A stretch of DNA of 64,000 nucleotides from Paracoccus aminovorans (GCF_001546115.1 NZ_KQ955209.1:1130286-1194285); one strand, 5' to 3'; positions 1 to 9,388 are shown, counted from the stretch's first letter. The notes: generated by a model not told the origin, from the letters alone. A program made the numbers and translations.

Positions 1-1129
1 GCAATTGCCGCCGCCGCAGGTCAGCGTGCAGGTGATGACCCCCGAGGCGCTGCCGGTGGTGAACGAACTGCCCGGCCGCGTCGCCGCCACCCGCACCGCC
101 GAGGTGCGCCCCCGCGTCGGCGGCATCGTGCTGGAGCGGGTCTTTGAACAGGGCGGCAAGGTCGCGGCGGGCGATGTGCTCTATCGCATCGACCCGGCGC
201 CCTTCGACGTGCGCGTCGCCAGCGCCAAGGGCACGCTGGCCCGCGCCGAGGCAACCGAGCTGAACGCCGCCGACCAGGAAAAGCGGGCCCGCGCGCTGCG
301 CGAGCGCAAGGTGACGGCCGGGGTGGACCTGGACAATGCCGCGACCGCGCTGGCCCAGGCCCGGGCCGACGTGACCATCGCCCGCGCCGCGCTGCAAGAG
401 GCGGAACTGAACCGCAGCTATACCGAGGTCACGGCGCCGATCTCGGGCGTGGTCGGCCGCGCGCTGGTGACCGAGGGCGCGCTGGTCAACGCCCAGACCG
501 ACATCATGGCGACGATCCAGCAGCTCGACCCGGTCTATGTCGACTTCACCCAGTCGTCCTCGGAGCTGTTCGCGCTGCGCCGTGCTCTGGCCGCCGGCCA
601 GCTGGCGATGATGTCTGCGGGCGAGGCCCGTGTGCAGCTGATCTTCGACGACGGCAGCGAATACGAACATCCCGGCAAGCTGCTGTTTTCCGAGGCGAGC
701 GTGGACAGCACCACCGGCCAGATCACCCTGCGGGCGGAATTCCCGAACCCGGACGGCAACCTGCTGCCCGGCCTCTATGTCCGCGTCCGCATCGAACAGG
801 CGGTGCGCGACAACGCCCTGACCGTGCCGCAGATGGCGGTGCAGCGCGACCAGTCCGGCCAGGCCTATGTCTATGCGCTGAAGGGCGACGACATGGTCGA
901 GCGCCGCGACGTGACCCTGGGCCAGACCAGCGACAACCGCTGGCTGGTCGAGAAGGGGCTGGCCCCGGGCGACCGCGTGGTCGTGGCGGGCGCGCAGAAG
1001 CTTTATCCCGACGCCAAGGTGGTGGCGCAGCCGGTCGCGGCCAAGCCGGTGCCCGCCGGTGCCGCCGCCGTGGCCGAGGCGCCCGTCGAAGCTCCCGCCG
1101 AAACGCCTGTCGCGCCGGCCAAGGAATAA
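1..1129 (+). CDS. RND efflux periplasmic adaptor subunit (MFP/AcrA-MexA type), 5' truncated by window
   Basis: The reading frame is already open at the window edge (first complete codon at 2), so the signal peptide and true start lie upstream. The visible 375 residues have the membrane-fusion-protein order: a lipoyl half (PRVGGIVLERVFEQGGKV), an alpha-helical hairpin rich in Ala/Arg/Glu, a second lipoyl half (VTAPISGVVGRALV), a beta-barrel with the family motif DPVYVDFTQSS, and a membrane-proximal domain ending in GDRVVVAGAQKL. The C-terminal tail is low-complexity Ala/Pro/Val. In this family the protein bridges the inner-membrane pump and the outer-membrane channel in the periplasm. The pump gene follows after 4 nt and the channel gene after that, so the three form an efflux operon. 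The substrate cannot be read from sequence. Confidence 0.93.
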   Translation, partial: QLPPPQVSVQVMTPEALPVVNELPGRVAATRTAEVRPRVGGIVLERVFEQGGKVAAGDVLYRIDPAPFDVRVASAKGTLARAEATELNAADQEKRARALRERKVTAGVDLDNAATALAQARADVTIARAALQEAELNRSYTEVTAPISGVVGRALVTEGALVNAQTDIMATIQQLDPVYVDFTQSSSELFALRRALAAGQLAMMSAGEARVQLIFDDGSEYEHPGKLLFSEASVDSTTGQITLRAEFPNPDGNLLPGLYVRVRIEQAVRDNALTVPQMAVQRDQSGQAYVYALKGDDMVERRDVTLGQTSDNRWLVEKGLAPGDRVVVAGAQKLYPDAKVVAQPVAAKPVPAGAAAVAEAPVEAPAETPVAPAKE

Positions 1130-1133
1130 CCGC

Positions 1134-4100
1134 ATGGCACAGTTCTTCATCCGCAGGCCGGTGCTGGCCTGGGTGCTGTCGATCTTCATCGTCATCGCCG
1201 GCCTTCTGGCGCTGCCGCAGATCCCGGTCGCGCAATATCCGCAGGTGGCCTGGCCGCAGATCACCGTCTCGACCAGCTACACCGGCTCGTCGCCGGCCGA
1301 GATCAACCAGGCCGTCGCCCAGCCCATCGAGGATGAGCTGAACGGCGTCGAGGGCCTGGCCTATTACGAATCCGTCTCGGACAGCTCGGGCTCGATGCAG
1401 ATCACCGCGACCTTCGAGCCCGGGACCGACGTCGCCCGCGCCCAGGTGGACGTGCAGAACGCCGTCTCGCGCGTCGAGCCGCTGTTGCCGCAAAGCGTGG
1501 TGGACCAGGGCGTGCTGATCGAAGAGGCCGGCTCGGGCTTTCTGATGATGGTGGCGCTGACCTCGGACGACGGCTCGATGGACGACATCGCGCTTGGCGA
1601 CTACATCAACCGCAACGTGGTGGGCGAGATCCGCCGCATCGAGGGCGTCGGCAGCGCCACCGTCTTCGCGCCGGAACGCGCGCTGCGCATCTGGGTCGAT
1701 CCCGCCAAGATGACCGGCCTGAACCTCAGCTCGGCCGAGATCGTCGCAGCGGTGCGCGCCCAGAACGCCCAGGTCGCGGCCGGCAAGGTCGGCGCCGATC
1801 CGAACCCCATCGGCCAGCAGCTGACCGCGACCGTGCTGATCAAGGGCCAGCTCGACAGCGTCGAGGAATTCGGCAAGATCGTGCTGCGCGCCAATCCCGA
1901 CGGCTCGACCGTGCTTTTGCGCGACGTGGCCCGGCTCGAGGTCGGGGCGGAAAACTACAGCTTCGCCTCCAAGCTGAACGGCAAGCCGGCGGCGGCGCTG
2001 GGGATCCAGCTTTCGACCACCGGCAACGCCATGAACACCTCGGAAGCGGTGCATGAGAAGATGCAGGAACTGGCGCGCTTCTTCCCGCAGGGCGTCAGCT
2101 ACCAGATCCCCTATGACACCACCCCCTTCGTCGAGGCCTCGATCGAGAAGGTGCTGCACACGCTGGTCGAGGCGATGGTGCTGGTCTTCGTGGTGATGTT
2201 CCTGTTCCTGCAGAACTTCCGCTATACCATCATCCCGACCATCGTCGTGCCCATCGCGCTGGCGGGCACGGTGGCGGTGATGCTGGTCGCGGGCTTTTCC
2301 ATCAACGTGCTGACCATGTTCGCCATGGTGCTGGCCATCGGCATCCTGGTCGACGACGCCATCGTGGTGATCGAGAACGTCGAGCGCATCATGGCGACCG
2401 AGGGCCTGCCCCCGCGCGAGGCGACGCAGAAGGCCATGGGCCAGATCTCGGGCGCCATCGTCGGCATCACGCTGGTGCTGGCGGCGGTCTTCGTGCCGAT
2501 GGCCTTCTTCCCCGGCTCCTCGGGCATCATCTATCGCCAGTTCGCGCTGACCATGGTGGTGTCGATCCTGTTCTCGGCCTTCCTGGCGCTGACGCTGACC
2601 CCGGCGCTTTGCGCGACCTTCCTGAAGCCGATCCACGGCCATCACGAGAAGAAGGGCTTCTTCGGCTGGTTCAACCGCCGCTTCGACGCCCTGACCGAAC
2701 GCTATAGCCGCGGCGTCGGGCTGGTCACGCGCCGGCGCGCGGTGATGATGCTGTTCTATGTCGGGCTGGTCGCGGCCACGGCCATGGGCTTCCTGCGCCT
2801 GCCTTCCAGCTTCCTGCCGAACGAGGACCAGGGCTTCATCATCACCGACATCCAGACCCCGGCCACCGCCAGTTCGAACCGCACCGACGAGGTGCTGGCG
2901 ACGGCGACCGGCATCTTCGGCGGCATGGAGCCGGTCGAGAACGTGGTCTCGATCCGCGGCTTCAGCTTCTCGGGGCGCGGGCCGAACGCCGGGCTGATGT
3001 TCGTCACCTTCAAGGACTGGGCCGAGCGCGACCAGTCGGCGCAGGATATCGCCAATGCCGCGAACATGCAGCTGTTCGGCCAGCAGGATGCACAGGCCTT
3101 CGCGCTGTCGCCGCCGCCGATCCCAGGCTTCGGCACCACCGGCGGCTTCAGCTTCCGGCTGCAGGACCGCGGCGGGCAGGGGCAAGAGGCGCTGCTGGCT
3201 GCCGCCCAGCAGATCATGGCCAAGGCGCAGGAGGGCGGCGTCGTCACCGGGCTGCGCATCGAGGGCCTGCCCTCGGCCGCGCAGGTCTTGGTCACCATCG
3301 ACCGCGAAAAGGCCAATGCCTTCGGCGTGACCTTCGCCGACATCTCGGCCACGATCTCGCAATACCTCGGCTCGGCCTATATCAACGATTTCCCCAATGC
3401 CGGGAAGATGCAGCGCGTGGTCATGCAGGCCGAGGACGACAGCCGCATGCAGGCCGAGGACATCCTGGCGCTGACCGTGCGCAATACGAACGGCGGCATG
3501 GTGCCGTTCTCGTCCTTCGCCAGCGTCACCTGGGAGCAGGGGCCGTCGCAGGTCGTGGGCTACAACGGCTATCCCTCGATCCGCATCGCCGGATCGGCGG
3601 CGCCGGGCTACAGCTCGGGCGCGGCCATGGACGAGATGGCGCGGCTGGCGGGCGAGTTGCCGCAGGGCTTCGGCTATGAATGGACCGGGCAATCGCTCGA
3701 GGAAATCCAGGCCGGCAGCCAGGCGACGCTGCTTTACGCGATGAGCATCCTTTTCGTGTTCCTGCTGCTGTCGGGGCTTTACGAAAGCTGGTCGATCCCC
3801 TTGTCGGTGATGCTGGTGGTGCCGCTGGGCGTCCTGGGCTGCGTCGCCGCGGTGATGCTGCGCGACATGCCGAACGACATCTATTTCAAGGTCGGCCTCA
3901 TTGCCATCATCGGGCTATCCGCCAAGAACGCCATCCTGATCGTCGAATTCGCCAAGGACCTGCGCGAGCAGGGGCAAAGCCTGATCGAGGCGGCGGTGAC
4001 GGCGGCGAAATTGCGCTTCCGGCCGATCCTGATGACCTCGCTGGCCTTCACGCTGGGCGTGGTGCCGCTGGCCATCGCCACCGGCCCCTCGGCCGCCAGC

Positions 4101-4268
4101 CAGAACGCCATCGGCACCGGGGTGATCGGCGGCATGGTGGCGGCGACGGTGCTGGCGATCTTCTTCGTGCCGGTCTTCTTCGTCTTCGTGCTGGGCCTGT
4201 TCAGCCGCTTTGCCGGCCGGCGGGCGCAGGACGACGAAACCCAGGCGGCAACCCGTAAGGCGGGCTGA
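1134..4268 (+). CDS. RND multidrug efflux pump, inner-membrane permease (HAE1 family)
   Basis: A 1044-residue protein, the usual AcrB/MexB length. The ATG at 1134 is chosen because MAQFFIRRPVLAWVLSIF is the canonical HAE1 N-terminus (cytoplasmic FFIRRPV then TM1); an in-frame upstream start at 1059 would add 25 low-complexity residues inside the adaptor gene. The proton-relay aspartates fall at D407 and D408 (GILVDDAIVVIENV), the same numbers as in AcrB, and the TM10 lysine is K931 in LSAKNAILIVEF. The large periplasmic loops and the duplicated 6+6 TM layout are evident. It is a proton-driven drug/proton antiporter working as a trimer with the adaptor encoded 4 nt upstream and the OMF gene downstream. 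Confidence 0.96.
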   Translation: MAQFFIRRPVLAWVLSIFIVIAGLLALPQIPVAQYPQVAWPQITVSTSYTGSSPAEINQAVAQPIEDELNGVEGLAYYESVSDSSGSMQITATFEPGTDVARAQVDVQNAVSRVEPLLPQSVVDQGVLIEEAGSGFLMMVALTSDDGSMDDIALGDYINRNVVGEIRRIEGVGSATVFAPERALRIWVDPAKMTGLNLSSAEIVAAVRAQNAQVAAGKVGADPNPIGQQLTATVLIKGQLDSVEEFGKIVLRANPDGSTVLLRDVARLEVGAENYSFASKLNGKPAAALGIQLSTTGNAMNTSEAVHEKMQELARFFPQGVSYQIPYDTTPFVEASIEKVLHTLVEAMVLVFVVMFLFLQNFRYTIIPTIVVPIALAGTVAVMLVAGFSINVLTMFAMVLAIGILVDDAIVVIENVERIMATEGLPPREATQKAMGQISGAIVGITLVLAAVFVPMAFFPGSSGIIYRQFALTMVVSILFSAFLALTLTPALCATFLKPIHGHHEKKGFFGWFNRRFDALTERYSRGVGLVTRRRAVMMLFYVGLVAATAMGFLRLPSSFLPNEDQGFIITDIQTPATASSNRTDEVLATATGIFGGMEPVENVVSIRGFSFSGRGPNAGLMFVTFKDWAERDQSAQDIANAANMQLFGQQDAQAFALSPPPIPGFGTTGGFSFRLQDRGGQGQEALLAAAQQIMAKAQEGGVVTGLRIEGLPSAAQVLVTIDREKANAFGVTFADISATISQYLGSAYINDFPNAGKMQRVVMQAEDDSRMQAEDILALTVRNTNGGMVPFSSFASVTWEQGPSQVVGYNGYPSIRIAGSAAPGYSSGAAMDEMARLAGELPQGFGYEWTGQSLEEIQAGSQATLLYAMSILFVFLLLSGLYESWSIPLSVMLVVPLGVLGCVAAVMLRDMPNDIYFKVGLIAIIGLSAKNAILIVEFAKDLREQGQSLIEAAVTAAKLRFRPILMTSLAFTLGVVPLAIATGPSAASQNAIGTGVIGGMVAATVLAIFFVPVFFVFVLGLFSRFAGRRAQDDETQAATRKAG

Positions 4269-4284
4269 GCTCCGGCCCCGCCGC

Positions 4285-4314
4285 GCTGCGGGCGACCTTC
4301 GGGCCGCCCGCAGC
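4285..4314 (+). terminator. 10-bp hairpin between pump and outer-membrane factor genes
   Basis: GCTGCGGGCG at 4285-4294 pairs perfectly with CGCCCGCAGC at 4305-4314 around a 10-nt loop. No U-tract follows (CGTTTCCC), so it is more likely an intercistronic processing or attenuation hairpin than a full stop. It would lower expression of the outer-membrane factor relative to the pump. Confidence 0.45.
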
Positions 4315-4363
4315 CGTTTCCCATCGGCGGCGCCTCTCGGGCCGCGACAGACAGAGAGAACCG

Positions 4364-5743
4364 ATGACCCAGACCCTTTCGCTTTCCCGCCGCGGCATCC
4401 TGGCCGGGCTGGCCTCGACCCTGGCGCTGGCCGCCTGCGCCCAGGTCAGCTACACCGCGCCCAAGGCCGAGCTGGCCAATGCCTTTGCCGGCAATTCGCC
4501 CGCGCGCCGCGCCGGCGCCAATGCCTGGTGGGCGGCCTTCCGCGACAAGCAGCTGGACGCGCTGATCGCGGCCGGGCTGAAGCGCAACCTCGACGTGCTG
4601 ACCGCCGTCGCCACCATCCGCGAGGCCCAGGCCAACGCCCGGCTGGTCGGCGCGAACGACCTGCCGCAGGTCGATGCCTCGGGCTCGGCCGGGCGCTCGC
4701 GCAGCGAGACCACCGGCGTCAGCGAAAGCAGCTCGGCGACGCTGGGCGTGTCCTGGCTGGTCGATCTCTTCGGCCAGAACCGCGCCGCGCGGGCCGGGGC
4801 CTCGGCCCAGCTCGACGCCGCCTATCTCTCGGCCGAGGTCTCGCGCCTGACGGTGGCCAGCGCCATCGCCCAGGCCTATGTCGATGCGCGCTATTACCAG
4901 CAGGCGGTCGCCCTGACCCGGCAGAGCCTCGACAGCCGTAAGCGCTCGTTGTCGATGACCCGGACCCAGGACGAATTCGGCAGCGCCACCCGGCTGGAGG
5001 TCCTGCAGGCCGAGCAGCTGGTGACCCAGGCCGAGGCGGCGCTGCCCGGGCTCGAGGTAGGCTTCGACCAGTCGGTGAACCGGCTCGCCACGCTGACCGC
5101 CGGGCGCAGCGCCGACATCGCCGCGCAGCTGCGCCGGGGCGGCGGCCAGCCGCGCGCTGCCTACAAGGCCAGCGTCGGCGTGCCGGCCGAGGTGATCCGC
5201 GTCCGCCCCGACGTGCGCGTGGCCGAGCGCAACCTGGCCGCCGCCGTCGCCGGCGTGGGCGAGGCGCAGGCGGCCTTCTATCCCAAGCTCACGCTCTCGG
5301 GCTCGGTCACGCCGGCGAACATCAGCGGCGGCGGCAGTTCCAAGACCTGGAGCTTCGGCCCGCAGATCACCCTGCCGCTGTTCAACGCCGCGAACCAGGC
5401 CAACCTGTCGGCGGCGCAGGCCCGGGCCGAGCAGTCGCGGCTGGCCTGGCAGGCCTCGGTCCTGAACGCGGTGGAAGAGGTCGAGAATGCGCTGGCCGGC
5501 TATAACCGCGATGCCCGCGCCGTCGCCGCGCAATCGCGGCTGGTCGAGAATGCGCGCGAGACGGTGAACCTGACCCGCAGCTCCTGGGACCTGGGCGAAT
5601 CCGACTTCTTCCCGGTGCTCGACGCCGAGCGCAGCCTGCTGTCGGCCCGGCAGGAACTGGCCGCGGCGCTGCGCGACCAGGCGGTGAACTACATCAAGCT
5701 GAGCGCCGCCGCGGCGGGCGGCGTCGGCATCCCGGCGGTCTAA
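4364..5743 (+). CDS. Outer-membrane efflux lipoprotein, NodT/OprM family
   Basis: A 459-residue TolC-like outer membrane factor. The N-terminus has a signal sequence ending in a lipobox (LALAAC, Cys about residue 25), so it is lipid-anchored like OprM. Two OEP repeats are visible, with family words such as WWAAFRDKQLDALI near the start, ASWLVDLFG-like text (VSWLVDLFGQNRAARAG) in the first half and VRPDVRVAERNLAAAVAGVG in the second. Start ATG at 4364 follows AGAGAGAACCG. The signal sequence contains LSRRGILAGL, which resembles a twin-arginine motif; this is unusual for an OMF (see findings). It completes the RND operon. Confidence 0.94.
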   Translation: MTQTLSLSRRGILAGLASTLALAACAQVSYTAPKAELANAFAGNSPARRAGANAWWAAFRDKQLDALIAAGLKRNLDVLTAVATIREAQANARLVGANDLPQVDASGSAGRSRSETTGVSESSSATLGVSWLVDLFGQNRAARAGASAQLDAAYLSAEVSRLTVASAIAQAYVDARYYQQAVALTRQSLDSRKRSLSMTRTQDEFGSATRLEVLQAEQLVTQAEAALPGLEVGFDQSVNRLATLTAGRSADIAAQLRRGGGQPRAAYKASVGVPAEVIRVRPDVRVAERNLAAAVAGVGEAQAAFYPKLTLSGSVTPANISGGGSSKTWSFGPQITLPLFNAANQANLSAAQARAEQSRLAWQASVLNAVEEVENALAGYNRDARAVAAQSRLVENARETVNLTRSSWDLGESDFFPVLDAERSLLSARQELAAALRDQAVNYIKLSAAAAGGVGIPAV

Positions 5744-5974
5744 AGCGTGCTGGCGGCAAGGGCGGGCCATCGGCGTGCCCGCCGACAGCAGGCGCGGCCT
5801 TGCGTGAACCTCGCCGAGGCCGCTGCCGTGCAGGACCTGCTGGCCCGCGCCGATGTCGTGGCGATCCGCTGGAACGGCTGCAAACGCTCGGCCCCCGTTG
5901 ACGAAACCCGTGGCGGGGCCGCATGGTTTGTGGCAAAGGCCATGGCTCGGGACAGGCATCCGCAGGGGGCGAAG

Positions 5975-7012
5975 GTGGAGCAATCGGCAGCCGGCGACAG
6001 CGAACGCTACATCGCCAAGGGCATCGCGCATCTGAAGCTGGCCGCGCCGGTCGAGGCGCCGGTCAGCGTCGCCTTCGTGCTGATGCCGCGCTTTACCATG
6101 CTGGCCTTCACCTCGGCCATCGAGCCCTTGCGGGTCGCGAACCAGCTGACGGAAAAGCTGCTGTTCAAATGGCACGTGCTCAGCGACACCGGCCAGCCCA
6201 TCGCCTGCTCGAACGGCGTGCCGCTGGTGCCCGATGCCGCCCTGGCCCAGGCGCCGGCCAGCGACTATGTCCTGGTCTGCGGCGGGGTCGAGCCCGATGC
6301 CGGCTGCAGCGCGGAACTGACCGACTGGCTGCGCAAGCAATGGCGCCACGGCCGCACCGTCGGCGGGCTTTGCACCGGCGCCTATGCCCTGGCCCGCGCC
6401 GGCATCCTGAACGGGCGCCGCTTTACCCTGCATTGGGAAAACATCCCGAACTTCAGCGAAAAGCACCCCGACCTGCTGCCCGAGCGGCGCATCTTCTGCA
6501 TCGACGAGCGCATCGTGACCAGCGCCGGCGGCGTCGCCTCGACCGAGCTGGCGCTGAAGCTGATCGAGGATTACTACGGCAGCGAGTTGATGCAGGCCGT
6601 CATGGACATGTGCCTGCTGGGCCAGATCCGGCGCGGCGAGGAAGAGCAGCTGAGCTCGCTTTCCGTGCGCCTGGGCACCCGCAACGACCACCTGATCCGC
6701 GCCGTCGCCTATATCGAGGCCCATGTCGAGGATGAGGTGGACCTGGCCGAATGCGCCGCCTATCTCGGCATCTCGCGCCGACAGCTCGAGCGGCTGTTCC
6801 AGCGCTATCTGGACACCACGCCGCTGCAATATCTCAACAAGGTGCGGCTGCAGCACGCGCGTTCGCTGCTGACGGAAACCAACCTCGGCGTGATGGAGGT
6901 GGCGGTGGCCTGCGGCTTCGGCTCGGCCTCGTATTTCTCCAAGGTGTTCCGCGGGCATTACGGCATCTCGCCGCACAAGTTCTCGCTGACGCGCAAGCGG
7001 CTGGCGGGCTGA
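5975..7012 (+). CDS. GlxA-family transcriptional regulator (DJ-1/PfpI domain + AraC HTH)
   Basis: A regulator of 345 residues if read from the GTG at 5975, which has a good ribosome site (AGGGGG, 5-nt spacing); an ATG at 5942 in frame is the alternative (356 residues). Residues about 30-190 form a class-I glutamine-amidotransferase/DJ-1-like sensor (VAFVLMPRFTMLAFTSAIEPLR, then VGGLCTGAYALARAGIL with the nucleophile-elbow-like Cys, then HWENIPNFSEKHP). The C-terminal 100 residues are an AraC HTH pair (LAECAAYLGISRRQLERLFQ and VACGFGSASYFSKVFR). Relatives such as GbdR and CdhR control quaternary-amine catabolism. No target gene is obvious here: RND genes lie upstream and a DUF72 gene downstream. 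The roughly 230 nt before it hold nothing else I can support. Confidence 0.9.
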   Translation: MEQSAAGDSERYIAKGIAHLKLAAPVEAPVSVAFVLMPRFTMLAFTSAIEPLRVANQLTEKLLFKWHVLSDTGQPIACSNGVPLVPDAALAQAPASDYVLVCGGVEPDAGCSAELTDWLRKQWRHGRTVGGLCTGAYALARAGILNGRRFTLHWENIPNFSEKHPDLLPERRIFCIDERIVTSAGGVASTELALKLIEDYYGSELMQAVMDMCLLGQIRRGEEEQLSSLSVRLGTRNDHLIRAVAYIEAHVEDEVDLAECAAYLGISRRQLERLFQRYLDTTPLQYLNKVRLQHARSLLTETNLGVMEVAVACGFGSASYFSKVFRGHYGISPHKFSLTRKRLAG

Positions 7013-7064
7013 ACCGGACCGCGCCTCGCGCGTTGTGCCTGGCCCGAGGCATCAGGAGGCAGGC

Positions 7065-7862
7065 ATGGCGGGACGGATTCGCATCGGCATCGGCGGCTGG
7101 ACTTATGAGCCCTGGCGCGGCAGCTTCTACCCGCCCGGCCTGGCGCAGCGGCGCGAGCTGGAACATGCCAGCCGCCATCTGAGCTCGATCGAGGTCAACG
7201 GCACCTATTACGGCAGCCAGAAGCCCGACAGCTTTCGCAAGTGGCATGACGAGACGCCGGACGGTTTCGTGTTTTCGCTGAAGGGCCCGCGCTTTGCCAC
7301 CAACCGCCGGGTGCTGGCCGAGGCGGGCGACAGCGTGGCGCGCTTCATGGACAGCGGCGTCCTGCTGCTGGGCGACAAGCTGGGGCCGATCAACTGGCAG
7401 TTCATGCCGACGAAGAAATTCGATCCCGAGGATTTCGCCGCCTTCCTGGACCTGCTGCCGCCCGAGGCCGAGGGCCGGCGCCTGCGCCATGTCGTCGAGC
7501 TGCGCCACGCCAGCTTCCGCGACCCCGCGCTGCTGGAACTGGCGCGCAGCCGGGGCATCGGCGTGGTGGTCGCGGCGGACAGCCCGCATCCGCAGATCGC
7601 CGACCCGACGGCCGATTTCGTCTATGCCCGGATCATGGGCACGCGCGAGGACGAGCCCTTGGGCTATGCCGCGGCCGAACTGGATCTGTGGGCCGAACGG
7701 GCACGGACCTGGGCCGGCGGCGGGCTGCCCAAGGGCCTGGATTATGTCGGCAAGCCGGTCAAGGCCAAGGCGCGCGACGTGTTCCTTTATGTCATCAGCG
7801 GTTACAAGGAACGCAATCCGCAGGCCGCCATGGCGTTGATCGAGCGTCTTTCGCATCCTTGA
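7065..7862 (+). CDS. DUF72 domain protein (YecE-like)
   Basis: A 265-residue protein. The ATG at 7065 follows AGGAGG with suitable spacing. It shows the DUF72 TIM-barrel hallmarks: IGIGGWTYEPWRGSFYPP at the N-terminus, SSIEVNGTYYGSQKPDSFRKW, FSLKGPRFATNRR, GPINWQFMPTKKFD, and VVELRHASFRD with the conserved RHxSF-type segment. The family has no established biochemical role. It is 52 nt downstream of the GlxA-type regulator on the same strand and could be co-transcribed with it. The next operon begins after a 197-nt promoter region. Confidence 0.9.
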   Translation: MAGRIRIGIGGWTYEPWRGSFYPPGLAQRRELEHASRHLSSIEVNGTYYGSQKPDSFRKWHDETPDGFVFSLKGPRFATNRRVLAEAGDSVARFMDSGVLLLGDKLGPINWQFMPTKKFDPEDFAAFLDLLPPEAEGRRLRHVVELRHASFRDPALLELARSRGIGVVVAADSPHPQIADPTADFVYARIMGTREDEPLGYAAAELDLWAERARTWAGGGLPKGLDYVGKPVKAKARDVFLYVISGYKERNPQAAMALIERLSHP

Positions 7863-7891
7863 AACCACGACAGACATTCATCGCAATACGC

Positions 7892-7910
7892 TGAATAAAT
7901 TGCATATAAT
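7892..7910 (+). promoter_or_regulatory. Candidate smo operon -10 element with adjoining TTATTCA-type half-site
   Basis: A perfect TATAAT lies at 7905-7910 and directly abuts TGAATAAATTGCA (7892-7904). Read on the other strand this contains TTATTCA, which also occurs in the inverted repeat over the smoC promoter (16800-16824). I infer a shared SorC-family operator. No convincing -35 is seen at the expected distance, and the leader to the smoE start would be about 145 nt, so the promoter call is tentative. Confidence 0.4.
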
Positions 7911-8008
7911 GCCGTGATAAGCCCTGTCAGATGGTGCGGAAAGTGCCTGCGCAAAACGCCGCAGCGGGCTCATAGATTTTTGCTTGACTCTCGCCGCCGT
8001 GATGTGTG

Positions 8009-8037
8009 AGCATTTGCCCATCGTATTAGCAAATGCT
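8009..8037 (+). promoter_or_regulatory. 9-bp inverted repeat just upstream of smoE
   Basis: AGCATTTGC (8009-8017) and GCAAATGCT (8029-8037) are perfect inverted repeats separated by 11 nt, so half-site centres are about two helical turns apart. The element ends 22 nt before the smoE start codon. It is a plausible repressor/activator operator or a leader hairpin. Which protein binds it is unknown. Confidence 0.5.
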
Positions 8038-8059
8038 GATCCGCAGGGAGGATAGACGA

Positions 8060-9367
8060 ATGAGCATGATGCTGCGCGGCCTGATGGGGGCCTGCGCCAT
8101 GACGGCGCTGGCCGTTCCGGCCATGGCCGAGACGCTGACCATCGCCACCGTGAACAACGGCGACATGATCCGCATGCAGAAGATGACCAAGCCCTTCACG
8201 GATGCGAACCCGGACATCCAGCTGGAATGGGTCACGCTGGAAGAAAACGTGCTGCGCCAGCGCGTCACCACCGACATCGCCACCAAGGGCGGCCAGTATG
8301 ACATCGTGACGGTCGGCAATTACGAGGTGCCGATCTGGGCCAAGCAGGGCTGGCTGACCCCGCTGGAAGACATGGGCGCCGATTACGACGCCGACGACAT
8401 CCTGCCCCCGATCCGCGAGGGGCTGTCGCTGGACGGCAAGCTTTACGCCGCGCCCTTCTACGGCGAATCGGCGATGATCATGTATCGCAAGGACCTGATG
8501 GAGAAGGCCGGGCTGACCATGCCCGAGCGCCCGACCTGGGACTTCGTCTATGACGCCGCCCGCAAGATGACCGACAAATCGGCCGAGGTCTATGGCATCT
8601 GCCTGCGCGGCAAGGCCGGCTGGGGCGAGAACATGGCCTTCCTGACCTCGATGGCGGCAAGCTATGGCGCGCCCTGGTTCGACATGGAATGGAAGCCGCA
8701 GTTCTCGGGCGAGGCCTGGAAGAAGGCGCTGACCGATTACGTCGCCATCATGACCGAGGCCGGCCCGCCCGGCGCCTCGTCGAACGGCTTCAACGAGAAC
8801 CTGGCGCTGTTCCAGACCGGCAAATGCGGCATGTGGATCGACGCCACCGTCGCCGCCAGCTTCGTGTCGAACCCCAAGGAATCGACCGTGGCCGACAAGG
8901 TCGGCTATGCGCTGGCGCCCGAGGGCGAGAAGCCGCAGATGTGGCTCTGGGCCTGGACCCTGGCCGTGCCGTCCTCGACCGACGCGCCGGACGCGGCGAA
9001 GAAGTTCGTCGCCTGGGCGACCTCGAAAGCCTATACCGAGCAGGTCGCGGCCGCCGAGGGCTGGGCCAACGTCCCGCCCGGCACCCGCACCTCGCTTTAC
9101 GAGAATGCGGAATACCAGAAGGCCGCGCCCTTTGCGAAGCCGACGCTGGACAGCATCATGTCGGCCGACCTGAAGAACCCGACCACGGTCGAGGTGCCCT
9201 ATATCGGCACGCAATGGGTCGGCATCCCCGAGTTCCAGGCGCTCGGCACCGCCGTGGGCCAGCAGTTCTCGGCCGCGCTGGCCGGCCAGGCCAGCGTCGA
9301 CCAGGCGCTGCAGATGGCCCAGCAGATCGCCGAGCGCGAGATGGCCAAGGCCGGCTATCCGAAGTGA
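8060..9367 (+). CDS. smoE: Sorbitol/mannitol ABC transporter, periplasmic substrate-binding protein
   Basis: A family-1 solute-binding protein of 435 residues. ATG 8060 is preferred over an in-frame ATG at 8033 because GGGAGG lies 9-14 nt before it and because it gives a clean Sec signal peptide (MSMMLRGLMGACAMTALAVP, cleavage after AMA). The mature protein starts ETLTIATVNNGDMIRMQK and carries family words such as MYRKDLMEKAGLTMPERPTW and WAWTLAVPSSTDAPDAAKKF. It binds hexitols in the periplasm and delivers them to the SmoFG permease. It heads a cluster of two permeases, an ATPase, a polyol dehydrogenase, a phosphatase and a kinase, which supports the polyol assignment. Confidence 0.92.
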   Translation: MSMMLRGLMGACAMTALAVPAMAETLTIATVNNGDMIRMQKMTKPFTDANPDIQLEWVTLEENVLRQRVTTDIATKGGQYDIVTVGNYEVPIWAKQGWLTPLEDMGADYDADDILPPIREGLSLDGKLYAAPFYGESAMIMYRKDLMEKAGLTMPERPTWDFVYDAARKMTDKSAEVYGICLRGKAGWGENMAFLTSMAASYGAPWFDMEWKPQFSGEAWKKALTDYVAIMTEAGPPGASSNGFNENLALFQTGKCGMWIDATVAASFVSNPKESTVADKVGYALAPEGEKPQMWLWAWTLAVPSSTDAPDAAKKFVAWATSKAYTEQVAAAEGWANVPPGTRTSLYENAEYQKAAPFAKPTLDSIMSADLKNPTTVEVPYIGTQWVGIPEFQALGTAVGQQFSAALAGQASVDQALQMAQQIAEREMAKAGYPK

Positions 9368-9388
9368 GTAATCGGTAACCTGTTGCCG

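Noticed and set aside
723..3692. Very long open frame antisense to the RND pump gene
   Set aside because: High GC and codon bias leave antisense frames open; the residues are His/Arg/Gly/Asp-rich with no domain, while the sense frame is a complete pump.
5740..5943. Possible minus-strand gene between the outer-membrane factor and the GlxA regulator
   Set aside because: No ribosome site, no family resemblance and Ala/Arg/Ser-rich composition typical of noncoding GC-rich DNA.
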